64,000 bases of DNA from Limnoperna fortunei (taxonomy: Eukaryota > Mollusca > Bivalvia > Mytilida > Modiolidae). The notes beneath the pieces were generated by a model, which was not told the origin of the DNA, did no database searches, and was given only the letters and a program-made list of their open reading frames with translations. The DNA is taken from positions 91,773,756-91,837,755 of the forward strand of contig OX104112.1 in NCBI GenBank assembly GCA_944474755.1, in the 5' to 3' direction. The position numbers and the translations under genes were made by a program. Shown piece by piece: positions 25,814 to 37,890 of the stretch (its first letter is position 1; the number at the start of each line of letters is the position of its first letter).

Positions 25814-27081
25814 TCATAAGAAACAGTCGCTTCCATGGTATGTCTTCACTGGCTTGTTTATAATAGATTTAAATCCTTGATCGTTCAGGAATTGCAGAAT
25901 TTCCGGTTCAAAGTCTTTGAATGTCTGGGTATCACGAGCTAAGACAAACAGTGTAGCCTTCAAAAAATCACTTACTACGGAATACTGGTATTGTCCATCA
26001 GGACCGAATGTTTTTGGTCCAAGCTTCAATACCCAATCTACAAAATACAATAGTTCTGGATGACACCATTATAATATAAACTTATAAACTATTTTTTAGC
26101 AATAAATAACACACAAGTTAAGATACTCGAATAACATGAGTAAATTCATTTAAGTTCTTTGTGCTGTTTTGCGCACAATGGACATTTTTAATAATAACAG
26201 ACTTTCAGTTTAGCGATGTGTGTTAGTATATAACTAAAAGATCAACATTAATATTACGTTGGAAGCAATTTATTTCTTAACCATCATGTTGTTCGAATTG
26301 TGTATAAAATGGGAGGGGAAATCGTGGCAACAATCTAATGCCTTCAAATAAACAGTTTATTCTACAAGCCACTTTTTCAGTTTCTCTGTGGGATTTTTCT
26401 GCCATCTTGTGGCAACCAGATATTATAATTACACGGAGCAGCTAAAGGGGTCGTTTCCAAGGCGAAGACTAGTTTTTCCACTTCGTCTGATGGTATGGCA
26501 TATCCATGTGTTAACTTTAAAGGCCCGCTTGTATTGTTAACAGTTTCAGAGTTTAAAACTGTTATATTGTTGTTGCTTTCTGCAGATATGGAATCTAAAG
26601 ACGAATATAAATTGCCAATAAAATCACTTCTCTTATATGTCGATCGTAAGCTAAGTGCACCGAAAGAAATTAATTTAATATCTTGTTAACATCAATAAAT
26701 TATGTAAACTTAGTTAACAGTGGTGTTATCACAACATAATGTATAAGTCAATGAATGTATTAATCGCCTTCATGTTTAGTCGTCATGTGGAAAGCTTAAT
26801 CCTCTTACCGCTCCGGTTTTACTGAGACTACTGATTTGAGTGGATTGTCGATAAATGGTCACGTTTTCTCTTCATTTTTAAAAAGAATATAAAATTCTTG
26901 ATTTACTTACAGTCAGCTGTAACACACTCTGCTCCTTGTTCAAAAGTAGCGAACACAGATGGACTAGCATACCATCTCCCTAAATATTTGTTCACATCCA
27001 GCTCTTTGACCGTTTCAACGTGTGTGCTTAATCCTAGCGAGTCCAGGAATAAACCTGTGGCTTGCTGATAGGCGAGAACTA
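25814..27081 (-). CDS. Secreted lipocalin, apolipoprotein D-like (interrupted by a transposon)
   Basis: Lipocalins are small secreted beta-barrels that carry hydrophobic ligands. Three minus-strand coding segments splice in frame: 27081-26911 (exon continues beyond the insertion), 26594-26433 and 26037-25814 (stop TGA at 25814-25816). Introns of 316 and 395 bp have gtaagt/ttag and gtaatt/gtag ends and both are phase 1. Seen in order: the end of a hydrophobic signal peptide, the GxW motif in YLGRWY, ECVTADY with the first cysteine, GPLKLTHGYAI, APYWVLKLGP spanning the second splice junction, SDFLKATLFVLARD, and a C-terminal cysteine in GSDCFL that could pair with the first. Total length with the displaced start would be about 190 residues, normal for the family. 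No frameshift or stop is seen in the three segments, so the disruption is recent or one haplotype only. Assignment to a specific lipocalin subfamily is not possible here. Confidence 0.85.
27073..27081. repeat. Target-site duplication, left copy
   Basis: CGAGAACTA, identical to 45995-46003. It lies inside signal-peptide codons of the lipocalin. Confidence 0.85.
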
Positions 27082-27186
27082 ACGTGAATCAAGTTGGTTA
27101 CTTATTCAAGGTTCAACATTCAACATTCAAATAAATACCAAAGACCTCTTCTCTCAGTTTAACATTTAGCACTCAGTTCCTTGTTC

Positions 27187-30100
27187 AACATTCGCAGTTC
27201 CTAGTTCAACATTCGATTTTTCAGTTCCTAGTTCAACATTCGTAGTTTCTGGTTCAATATTCGAAATTTTTAGTTCCTCGTTCAACATTCGCAGTTCCTA
27301 GTTCAACATTCGATTTTTCAATTCCTAGTTCAACATTCGCAGTTCCTAGTTCAACATTCGTAGTTTCTGGTTCAATATTCGAAATTTTTAGTTCCTCGTT
27401 CAACATTCGCAGTTCCTAGTTCAACATTCGATTTTTCAGTTCCTAGTTCAACATTCGCAGTTCCTAGTTCAACATTCGTAGTTTCTGGTTCAATATTCGA
27501 AATTTTTAGTTCCTCGTTCAACATTCGCAGTTCCTAGTTCAACATTCGATTTTTCAGTTCCTAGTTCAACATTCGCAGTTCCTAGTTCAACATTCGTAGT
27601 TTCTGGTTCAATATTCGAAATTTTGAGTTCCTCGTTCAACATTCGCAGGTTCTAGTTCAACATTCAATTTTTCAGTTCCTAGTTCAACATTCGCAGTTCC
27701 TAGTTCAACATTCGTTGTTTCTGGTTCAATATTCGAAATTTTTAGTTCCTCGTTCAACATTCGCAGTTCCTAGTTCAACATTCGATTTTTCAGTTCCTAG
27801 TTCAACATTCGCAGTTCCTAGTTCAACATTCGTAGTTTCTGGTTCAATATTCGAAATTTTTAGTTCCTCGTTCAACATTCGCAGTTCCTAGTTCAACATT
27901 CGATTTTTCAGTTCCTAGTTCAACATTCGCTGTTCCTAGTTCAACATTCGTTGTTTCTGGTTCAATATTCGAAATTTTTAGTTCCTCGTTCAACATTCGC
28001 AGTTCCTAGTTCAACATTCGATTTTTCAGTTCCTAGTTCAACATTCGCAGTTCCTAGTTCAACAATCGTAGTTTCTGGTTCAATATTCGAAATTTTTAGT
28101 TCCTCGTTCAACATTCGCAGTTCCTAGTTCAACATTCGATTTTTCAGTTCCTATTTCAACATTCGTTGTTTCTGGTTCAATATTCGAAATTTTTAGTTCC
28201 TCGTTCAACATTCGCAGTTCCTAGTTCAACATTCGATTTTTCAGTTCCTAGTTCAACATTCGCAGTTCCTAGTTCAACATTCGTAGTTTCTGGTTCAATA
28301 TTCGAAATTTTTAGTTCCTCGTTCAACATTCGCAGTTCCTCGTTCAACATTCGATTTTTCAGTTCCTAGTTCAACATTCGTAGTTTCTGGTTCAATATTC
28401 GAAATTTTTAGTTCCTCGTTCAACATTCGCAGTTCCTAGTTCAACATTCGATTTTTCAGTTCCTAGTTCAACATTCGCAGTTCCTAGTTCAACATTCGTA
28501 GTTTCTGGTTCAATATTCGAAATTTTTAGTTCCTTGTTCAACATTCGCAGTTCCTAGTTCAACATTCGATTTTTCAGTTCCTAGTTCAACATTCGCAGTT
28601 CCTAGCTCAACATTCGTAGTTGCTGGTTCAATATTCGAAATTTTTAGTTCCTCGTTCAACATTCGCAGGTTCTAGTTCAACATTCGATTTTTCAGTTCCT
28701 AGTTCAACATTCGCAGTTCCTAGTTCAACATTCGTTGTTTCTGGTTCAATATTCGAAATTTTTAGTTCCTCGTTCAACATTCGCAGTTCCTAGTTCAACA
28801 TTCGATTTTTCAGTTCCTAGTTCAACATTCGCAGTTCCTAGTTCAACATTCGTAGTTTCTAGTTCAATAATCGAAATTTTTAGTTCCTCGTTCAACATTC
28901 GCAGTTCCTAGTTCAACATTCGATTTTTCAGTTCCTTGTTCAACATTCGCTGTTCCTAGTTCAACATTCGTAGTTTCTGGTTCAATATTCGAAATTTTTA
29001 GTTCCTCGTTCAACATTCGCAGTTCCTAGTTCAACATTCGATTTTTCAGTTCCTAGTTCAACATTCGCAGTTCCTAGTTCAACATTCGTTGTTTCTGGTT
29101 CAATATTCGAAATTTTTAGTTCCTCGTTCAACATTCGCAGTTCCTAGTTCAACATTCGATTTTTCAGTTCCTAGTTCAACATTCGCAGTTCCTAGTTCAA
29201 CATTCGTAGTTTCTGGTTCAATATTCGAAATTTTTAGTTCCTCGTTCAACATTCGCAGTTCCTAGTTCAACATTCGATTTTTCAGTTCCTAGTTCAACAT
29301 TCGCTGTTCCTAGTTCAACATTCGTAGTTTCTGGTTCAATATTCGAAATTTTTAGTTCCTCGTTCAACATTCGCAGTTCCTAGTTCAACATTCGTTGTTT
29401 CTGGTTCAATATTCGAAATTTTTTGTTCCTCGTTCAACATTCGCAGTTCCTAGTTCAACATTCGATTTTTCAGTTCCTAGTTCAACATTCGCAGTTCCTA
29501 GTTCAACATTCGATTTTTCAGTTCCTAGTTCAACAGTCGTAGTTTCTGGTTCAATATTCGAAATTTTTTGTTCCTCGTTCAACATTCGATTTTTCAATTC
29601 CTAGTTCAACATTCGCAGTTCCTAGTTCAACAGTCGTTGTTTCTGGTTCATTATTCGAAATTTTTAGTTCCTTGTTCAACATTCGCAGTTCCTAGTTCAA
29701 CATTCTATTTTTCAGTTCCTTGTTCAACATTCGCAGTTCCTTGTTCAACATTCGTAGTTTCTGGTTCAATATTCGAAATTTTTAGTTCCTCGTTCAACAT
29801 TCGCAGTTCCTAGTTCAACATTTGATTTTTCAGTTCCTAGTTCAACAGTCGTTGTTTCTGGTTCATTATTCGAAATTTTTAGTTCCTCGTTCAACATTCG
29901 CAGTTCCCAGTTCAACATTCGATTTTTCAGTTCCTAGTTCAACATTCGCAGTTCCTAGTTCAACATTCGTAGTTTCTGGTTCAATATTCGAAATTTTTAG
30001 TTCCTCGTTCAACATTCGCAGTTCCTAATTCAACATTCGATTTTTCAGTTCCTAGTTCAACATTCGCAGTTCCTAGTTCAACATTCGTAGTTTCTGGTTC

Positions 30101-30345
30101 AATATTCTAATTTTTAGTTCCTCGTTCAACATTCGCAGTTCCTAGTTCAACATTCGATTTTTCAGTTCCTAGTTCAACATTCGCAGTTCCTAGTTCAACA
30201 TTCGTAGTTTATGGTTCAATATTCGAAATTTTTAGTTCCTCGTTCAACATTCGCAGTTCCTAGTTCAACATTCGATTTTTCAGTTCCTAGTTCAACATTC
30301 GCAGTTCCTAGTTCAACATTCGTAGTTTCTGGTTCAATATTCAAC
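27187..30345. repeat. 118-bp higher-order satellite, left arm
   Basis: The unit is 21+27+21+21+28 bp, built from variants of GTTCCTAGTTCAACATTCG with different short linkers (ca, atttttca, ca, ta, aaatttttа-type). The marker 'ggttcaatattcg' recurs every 118 bp at 27251, 27369, 27487, 27605 and onward. About 26 units are present, some missing one or more subunits (for example near 28140, 28360 and 29400-29600). Long open frames here are translations of the repeat and not genes. Confidence 0.95.
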
Positions 30346-31075
30346 ATTTTCCGTTCCTGGTTAAACATTCTCTGATTCTAGTTAATTGTTACATTTTTGA
30401 AGTGGTATTTTTTAAAATAGCTATGCATAGGTACGAAGAATGTGAAAAAAAAAATAGTGCAAACTTTGCAATGTCAATAAGGTTGAACTTATGAACATGT
30501 GGAATTGATGTCTTTGCAATGAAAGTTGACATACATCGGCATAAGTATTGAATTGTGTTTTGATTGATGTTTTTGTTGGTTTGTATGTTTCTTGCTTTAA
30601 TGAAATTTTCGATCCATAACACAGAGCCCAGTCTTACTGTTGTGGAATCCGAAGTATTAGCCTGTGATTTATGTTACACCACCATGTTATGTGTAAACCG
30701 TAAACACGTACGGGAATAATATGCATTTTGATGAACAAATAAATTCTATCAAAAAGTGATAACAAATAAACGTTGCTTTTTCGCTAGGATTGCTATTTGA
30801 AAATTTGTTTTAAGTTCACTCTTAACATACAATAAGATGACTTTAAATACAATCTCTTTGTTGTTAGTTATTCTGTTCTTTTGATGTCAGTTTCACATGG
30901 TACAATCTTGGAGAGTTCACTTTCATTTGGTTTCTGTTAATGTGCTTTTGGGTTAGACAGTATTTCTTGAGAATGTCAGTATTTAATTGATTTCCCTCTT
31001 TGGACAACATATAGTTGATTCTTAGTGTTGAAGAAGCATTTCTTGGTAACTACATTCTTGAACATATGTAACAAC
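30346..31075. repeat. Unique link segment of the left arm
   Basis: About 730 bp with no internal repeats, inversely matching 44085-44814 at roughly 93-95 percent by eye. It includes a 78-codon minus-strand open frame (30622-30389, first codon non-ATG) whose counterpart occurs in the right arm. A second open frame of the right arm (44049-44297) is broken by small indels here. No protein family is recognised. Confidence 0.75.
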
Positions 31076-31649
31076 CCGTTTTGCAATAAAATTTTCATAG
31101 ATGTGCAAATTGTTTTTTATGATGTTGTGGTTTTCTATAAATATAACGATATACTATTATAAGTATATATCCACTTTTTTGTAATGTTTTTCTTCATCAG
31201 AAGTTTATTGCCAAACGGGTGTGAGTAGTCAACCCGTTTTGCAATAAGAACGCATTGGGCAATAACCCGTTTTTTTTAAATAAAATTTTAAAAAGATGTA
31301 AAAATCGTTCTTTTTGAGGTTGTAGATTTTCTATGCAAAGTACTGATCTAACGATATACTATTATAAGTATATATCCTCTTTTGCATGATATTTTACAAC
31401 ATCAGAAGTTTATTGCAAAACGGGTTATTGCAGTCAAACCGTTTTGCAATAAGAACGCATTTTGCAATAACCCGTTTTACAATAAAAATATTTCTAAACG
31501 AAATATTAAATTAATGAAACTACAGATCGTTCCTTATTAGCTTATCTAAGAACTAATGTGAATATAAATATATATCAGCACCTATACCGTTGAATTTCTG
31601 ATATATACATGGCGACAGCAAAAGTTTATTGCACAACGGGTTTGAGTAG
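31076..31649. repeat. AACCCGTTTTGCAATA repeats, left arm
   Basis: About 2.5 units of ~190-210 bp, each with paired inverted AACCCGTTTTGCAATA / TTGCAAAACGGGTT motifs around a 'gaacgca' spacer, plus 'cgatatactattataagtat' and 'catcagaagtttattgc'. The same repeat occurs in more copies in the right arm and again in the interior at 39700. Confidence 0.8.
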
Positions 31650-31850
31650 TCTATACATCTTTATTTTCAATTTCAATGAACCAAAATCAATCGTTCAGAG
31701 ATTAAACATACAGTTAATACAATAATATATACAATATACAAAGATACAAACAGAAATGGAGGTATAGAGTGAAAACAAACAATATACAATGTCAATATTT
31801 GTTCAGTAAAGAAAAAAGCATAAAAAGACTACCCTTGAGAATCTATCTTT
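31650..31850 (-). mobile_element. LINE 3' untranslated end, left arm
   Basis: Reads on the minus strand as the last ~200 bp of the LINE located at 40930-43096 on the plus strand, including the 'aataaagat' end next to the same repeat junction ('ctactcaaacccgttgtgca'). Identity by eye is about 85 percent, lower than the neighbouring arm sequence. The match between arms stops at about 31850 / 42907. Confidence 0.75.
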
Positions 31851-33500
31851 TTTTAATTAAATATCAAATAATAAAATTGCATAGTTGTAAACAAATTATC
31901 AAATTAGTGCTTTGTTGAGAAGTTTTAATTATAAATAATGTAATTTAATATAAATAATGTCAACCAGCGATCGTCGTAGGTTGATTTAGGTATGAATTGT
32001 GCTATTGCCATATTTAACGAGGGTATTTGTCCAATGATTCAATTGATTGACAAATAATGTCACTCACTTTTATCATATATGCTAGTGTTAATTATATGGT
32101 TTTGAAACATTTAGTAATGTAAACAATTAGACAGAGCAGCCCCGGATGGCGGATAGAGAGACCCTGTCGTTTGGGGTAGTCTAGTCATAATACGGAAAGC
32201 CTGGTCGCGGACCATGGTAGGTGTTTGTAGAGTGCCACGTTCCTTGAACGATAAAAACCCCTTTTATAGATTTAAAAAGGAGCATGCTCATTGTATCCGC
32301 TACAAAAGGCTACATTCTTCGTCCCTACCCATACTCCTTTTTCTTGCAGTGGCAGTCAGACATTTTCCATCTCTTTTTCACATTGATTTATTTTTTAACT
32401 TGTTCTCGTCCTGGATATAGCTAAAATATTACTCGCTGGACATAAAGCAAACATCCAACCAATTGATACAATTGTGTTAACTCTCAAAATAGTAACATTA
32501 TTTGGTTTATCTGAGACTGCAGGTGCAGAACCAAAAATTGTCGCTCTGTGACCGTAACATCGCACGACCTCGCAGCAAGTGATGGAAATTGCATCCTATT
32601 ATTTTCTTTATAAGCAGCGCAGCTTCCAACGTATTTTAGCCTACTCTTAAACCCTATTACGAAAGCTTCTGAAATTATACATTGGCAACATTTTATTGTT
32701 AATTAACTTTATTGTATTGACGCTTTGCTGCTAATACATTTTGTTAAACGAACTGAGTTATTCATTATGGCCAGTATAGTATATTAGTAAAACAGTTCGT
32801 GTGCCTATATCTATAAGTAACACACACAATGCGAAGTCATTGAAAGGCCAGTCCAGTTCTGTACCGTATACGTTGATCTACAAAAGTTGACAATAAGTAG
32901 TATACGAGCATAAGAACGAATAATCGTACCCTCGCTTTTTTGATGAGGGTACGAATTTAGTCCCATTACTCGTATTGTAGCAGAGCGGGAGTGAATCCCT
33001 CCCAGCACTTTGATGTTGCATATACAATCATACGTGGTCGATCTTGATATCTTTCGACGGTGTCACCATTTGTTTGATCGGTTTCGTGTTAAAAATCGAT
33101 ATACGTGATAATAGTTTTTGCGTTTTAATAACCCGCTGTACGTTATGTATTATATTGACATTCGTGTCTCTTTTAATATGTTCGATTACTTCTTATTATC
33201 TCCTAATGATATATAATTGTTTTCGGCTACGATTGACCATTTATTGCTTTTCAGGTAAAAAAACATACTCTACAATATAGTCCATGCTGTAAGTGATATA
33301 ACGGCTAATTAAATATTAAAGAAAATATTTCATTTACAGTTTTTCATATTTGTTTAATCCGTCAAGCTTTAAAATACATTTTTTGTCCTGATCAAATAGG
33401 GGTAAGTGATGATGTAAAAAAAAAATTATACTAATGCCCTCTTGACCTACATATTCTCGCTAGAAAGGATCAGAAAGAATTGATCACCATAATTTTATTT
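31851..33500. other. Foldback interior: retroelement 3' fragment and unassigned DNA
   Basis: About 32130-32460 holds a dispersed retroelement end ('gcagccccggatggcgga' through 'ttgttctcgtcctgg' to 'ctggacataaag') of a type I recall from mussels. A small hairpin 'gtaccctcgc...gatgagggtac' lies at about 32926-32952. The rest is AT-rich with no recognised feature. Confidence 0.5.
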
Positions 33501-33765
33501 CTTGGATTATTTCATGATTTGTAGGGTATGCTTTGTATTTTTTAAAATGCGTTCTTATCTTCACGTAATAAAAAGTATTTATTTGTATTTTTTATTCATC
33601 AGTTGGATAATTTGATAATAAAAAGGCATTTTGAGAATTTGTTACGTTATATTACGTAATGAATATGTTAGAAATACTTGTTCGGTTCAATGTTATCATA
33701 TATATTTTGATTTGTGTGGAGTATTTCACGATTTATAGGGCAAGCTTCATATGCTTTTTTGCATT
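33501..33765. repeat. ~222-bp repeat split by a LINE (left part)
   Basis: 'ttatttcatgatttgtaggg' at about 33506 recurs as 'atttcacgatttatagggca' at about 33726, with 'aatgcgttcttatcttcacg' and 'gataataaaaaggcatttt' between. Equivalent blocks reappear at about 37600 and 37857, beyond the LINE, in the same orientation. Confidence 0.65.
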
Positions 33766-36700
33766 CTTCTTCTTCTTTCTGTTTCTAGCGTTCCTTCAAT
33801 ATTGAAGATCATACATGACTGCCAAATTGCATGCAATACAATTAAGGTGAAAATAGAAAAAGAATGAAGTGATGTACTTTATACAATTTAAAACTATATA
33901 CAATTGATAGCTTTTGGGTTATGGATTGAAAATTTTAATAAGACCTGGTTCAGTGACCAGTCTCTTAAATCCCTCAACTGTAGTGGCTGAAGTAAAGTTT
34001 TGTGGCAGTTTGTTCCATTGTGTAATTGTATGTGGGAAAAATGAATATTTATAACAGTCTTTTGATGTCTGGATATGTTTGTAGGAATGGGGGTTGCTGT
34101 GTCGTGTTCTACTGTCTGGTGGAATAAGTATGTTTGATGTTGGTACTGCCACTAATTAATGTTCAATTTTATAAAAGAAAACCAATCTGTATTTAATGCG
34201 TCGGACTTTGAAGGGGTGCCAATTTAAATCTATGTACATATCAGTGACTGAACTTATATTGTGGTATCTAATACATGTAAAGCGGGCTGCTCTTTGTCGA
34301 TCTGGTTGATTTGTTGTTTTTGATCCCAAATTGTTGAACAATATTCTAATTTTGGTCGGACAAGGGCTTTGTATGCATTGGATTTGAATTTTTCAGATGA
34401 GATTTTGAGATGTCCTCGGATAAAACCTAAAGATTGATTTGCTTTTGCTGTCATGTTATCAATATGCTTGTCCCATTTTAGATTTGATTGAAGTGTTACG
34501 CCTAAATATTTTGTGGATTCAACTTTTGAGAGAGAATGGCCATGAAGTTTGTAAGTAAAAATATGTGGGTTTCGTTTTTTGTGTAATACTTAGAATGTTA
34601 CATTTATCAGGGTGGAAGTGCATCAACCAGTCTTTTTCCCACTTGCCAACCGCTTCAAGATCTTCCTGTAGTTTTTGGCAGTCTTCAGGTGTTCTGATTT
34701 CTTTAAAGAGTATGTTGTCTAACAAACAATCAAACAGCAAACAATCTCAATTTACTGTGTGTCATGTATTCTGCAAGATCATTTATGTAGATTGAAAATA
34801 ATATTGGTCCAAGTACTGTGCCTTGAGAGACACCAGATGTGTTGTCAGATGTTATTCCCTAAAGGACTACATTTTGTGTTCTGTTTGTCAAAAAGTGTTT
34901 AATGCAATGGTATGCATTTGTGTTGATTCCATAATGTTTGATTTTGTAAAAAATGTCGATGTGAAACTTTGTCGAAAGCCTTCGCAAAGTCCATGATTAT
35001 CTGTTTGTATGTTGTTGTTTGAGGCTTTTGATAGATCTTGGATAAAGGATGTTAATTGTGTTTCACATGAGCGAGATGATCTCAAACCATGTTGGAATTC
35101 ATATAAAATGTGATTGTGTTCAAGATGATTCACGATTTGGCTAGTGACTACATGTTCTAATAGTTTACAACATATGCATGTTAAGGAAATGGACCTGTAG
35201 TTAATAGGGTCATGTTTGTCACCCTTTTTAAATGCTGGACAAACACTTGCGTTGCGCCAGTCATTTGGTATTTTGCCTGTGTCAAGGGATTTTTGAAACA
35301 GTAATGTTAAAATAGGAGCAATGTATTGACTACATTGTTTTAAAATACGTTCATGAATTTGGTCTGGTCCTGCTGCTTGTGGATATTTATATTTTGCAGG
35401 AGTTTTGTGATTCCTGCTTCTGTAATGTGTATATCTTTTATTTGTGGATATATATTGTTACCTTTGTTCGGGGGTCTTCAGTTATACGTGTAAAAACATC
35501 CTGAAACTGAAAATTAAGTGCATTTGCTTTTGCTTTTGGATCTGATGTTAGGATACCATCTTTTCTTAGTTCCGGAATATTAGAACTTTCTGATTTTTGG
35601 GTTTTAATGTGCGACAAAAGATTTTTTGAAATCATTTTTGCACTTATAGAAGCATGGTCATCAATTGGTATGCCCCATATCATATTTTCAATGTACTTCC
35701 AATAAGACTCGTCCTTTTCTGAATATCATGCTTTAATTTGTTTATGGATTCTGGTATTTTTTGCCCTTTTGATTTAAACTTTCGGTATTTTTTATTGAAG
35801 ATTTTTATTTTGCTTCAGCATTTTTGTGGAGTATTGGTATTTATACTTTGATTAAGTAAGTTTTTGAATGTTTCCCATAATTAATTAATGTTGGTTGTTT
35901 CCTTTGTTGTAGACAATTTTTTATGTAAATTGTGTAGGTCTTCCTCAATTTTATTCCAATTTGCTTGGTTGTACTTATAAATTTTGCGTGTTGTTGATTG
36001 ACATCGTTTTAGTAACAATACGCATTCTAAACATTCTATATCATGGTCAGCTTCACCATGTGGTGGTATAGTTTCTATTTGATGTATTATGGCTGGATAG
36101 TTTGTGATAGCCATGTCCAATATTCTATCATTTCTTGTTGGTTCTTTCACTATTTGTTTTAGACCGTGATCATGTATTATGTCTAATAATTGTTGGTGTT
36201 GTTTTAGATTAGGCTTCCCAGGGATAACACTATCTGTTTCCCAGTTTATATGGCCTAGATTAAAATCTCCGCCAACAAGGATTACAGACTTTGAGTTTGT
36301 GTTTATTCTACTTAATGACTTATTTAAGGGTTCAAGTGAGATGTCATCGTCAGGGTGTGGACGATAATATGCACATATGTAACATTTTCGACCGTTTGAG
36401 ATAGTTAGTCCAGCCCACACTATCTCACAGTCAGTTTGAAGTTCTTTAACTTCACTTGACAAATGCTTGTTTGGTACTGCTATCAAGACACCTCTATAGC
36501 ATAGACCCTTATTGTTAGAAGCAGATGTTTTGGGGTCGAGCCATGTCCTCTGTACCTATTATTACATCTGGTTGTACAGAGTTATGAGTACATCTAATTC
36601 TGGCTTTTTGTTCTTGATTGATTGAAAGTTGATATTTATTACATTTAGTGGTTTTAGAATCTTTTCTTGTTTTCCTACATGTATGTTTGATTTATGTATA

Positions 36701-37590
36701 TCTAGATTTTTTTTCTTTGGTATAGGTGATGAACTAGCATTTGATTTACCAGGGGTGTTTTTTTGACTGGATTCGCTAAGGACTGAAAATGTATTTACTG
36801 TTGTTGACATTTCTGTTTGGTTAAAGAATGAACTGTTTATGTTTGGTAGACCACATTTGATACAACTCCAGGACAAATTGCTATTTTCCATTATGCTGTA
36901 CATATATGATGTCATGCCACCTTGGCAGTCCACATGATACCAAGTTTTACATGAATCACATTCTAGAGCCTTATGTTTTCAATTGACACTTTTTCCGCAT
37001 TGACCGCATATCCAGCGTGGTGTTCTTGGGCCTGGATTTTGTTCAATTTGACCACTTAACAGTATTTTTAAGAGTATATGCTGATTTTTTATGCTTGCTT
37101 GTAATGGTCTTTTGCAACAATAAATGTTTGATGAATGGTATAACCAATAGTAAACTGACAAGTAGTCGGAAATCTGGTAATTTGAGGGGGCTAGTAGGAA
37201 TTTGATTTGTCCTGTATGACTTGAGATTTGTTGGTGTTGTTCACTTAATTCCCCAGTATTGGCAGTAATGTTAGATTATGCGTCTTGTTGATTTTGACAT
37301 ACACTAAGAATTAAGGTCAGGTTAAGTACTGTATTCATTACGAACATTCTTTGGTTCTTTTTCTTTGTATGTTAGTCTAGAAGTGTGCACGAAAATAGAC
37401 AGTACGGCAAGATAGGCCCCCAATGTTAGACCTATGATGATGATTAGACTGGACAAGTGTTGCTACCCACAAGGACAATGGTTAATGAGCAATGTTAGCA
37501 AATGAAAACAAAAATTATGAAGGAGTTTAGTAAATTTGTATATTTCCATAAAAAATGTAGATAATTATAAATTTGATAATTTTCAATTTT
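33766..37590 (-). pseudogene. Decayed LINE: PHD finger, 2A-like motif, endonuclease, reverse transcriptase
   Basis: Minus-strand coding fragments appear in order. About 37161-36979 has LLSGQIEQNPGP, a 2A-like motif with Q where canonical 2A has D, then CGQCGKSVN. A TGA at about 36981 interrupts a C-x2-C / C-x2-C / H-x2-C PHD-type finger that resumes as ECDSCKTWYHVDCQGG and WSCIKCG. Next come the APE endonuclease start LNVININFQSIKNKK (about 36650), VGGDFNLGHINWE (about 36260) and an altered catalytic end, ADHD (about 36040). The reverse transcriptase follows with FQHGLRSSRSCETQL, SGVSQGTVLGPILF and FYLQ-type motifs; the catalytic FADD region near 34733 is frameshifted. The tail has LVRPKLEYCSTIWD and QWNKLPQNF (to 33919). 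It resembles the CR1/L2/Jockey group; the exact clade is not certain. It is dead by stops and frameshifts. Boundaries are approximate, taken from where the flanking repeat resumes. Confidence 0.85.
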
Positions 37591-37890
37591 ATGTTTTTAG
37601 GTTATTTCACAATTTATATGTACTTAAGCTTTGTATTTGTATGCAGTTTCTAATCTTCACATAATATAATTTATATATATTTTTGTTTTTATAGTTATTG
37701 ATAAAATGATTTGATAATAATAATGCATTTTAAAATTGTGTAGTGTTACGTAATGCAAGACGTTCCCATCATTCAGCCCAATGATGAAGAAGTATTTTTA
37801 ACTTGTGACAATTCTTCCAAAAAGCCTTGATCGATAATTTGCAGTATTATTTCTAGATTATTTCACAATTAATAGGGCAGTAGATGGAAC
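37591..37890. repeat. ~222-257-bp repeat split by a LINE (right part)
   Basis: 'ttatttcacaatttatatgt' (about 37601) and 'ttatttcacaattaataggg' (about 37858) correspond to the units at 33506 and 33726. Shared internal blocks include 'gatttgataataataatgca' and 'ttacgtaatg'. Confidence 0.6.

Noticed and set aside
28166..30028. Long repetitive open frames (STF/PSS-rich peptides) in the left foldback arm
   Set aside because: They are translations of the 118-bp satellite; frames on both strands are open and no start, splice or domain context exists.
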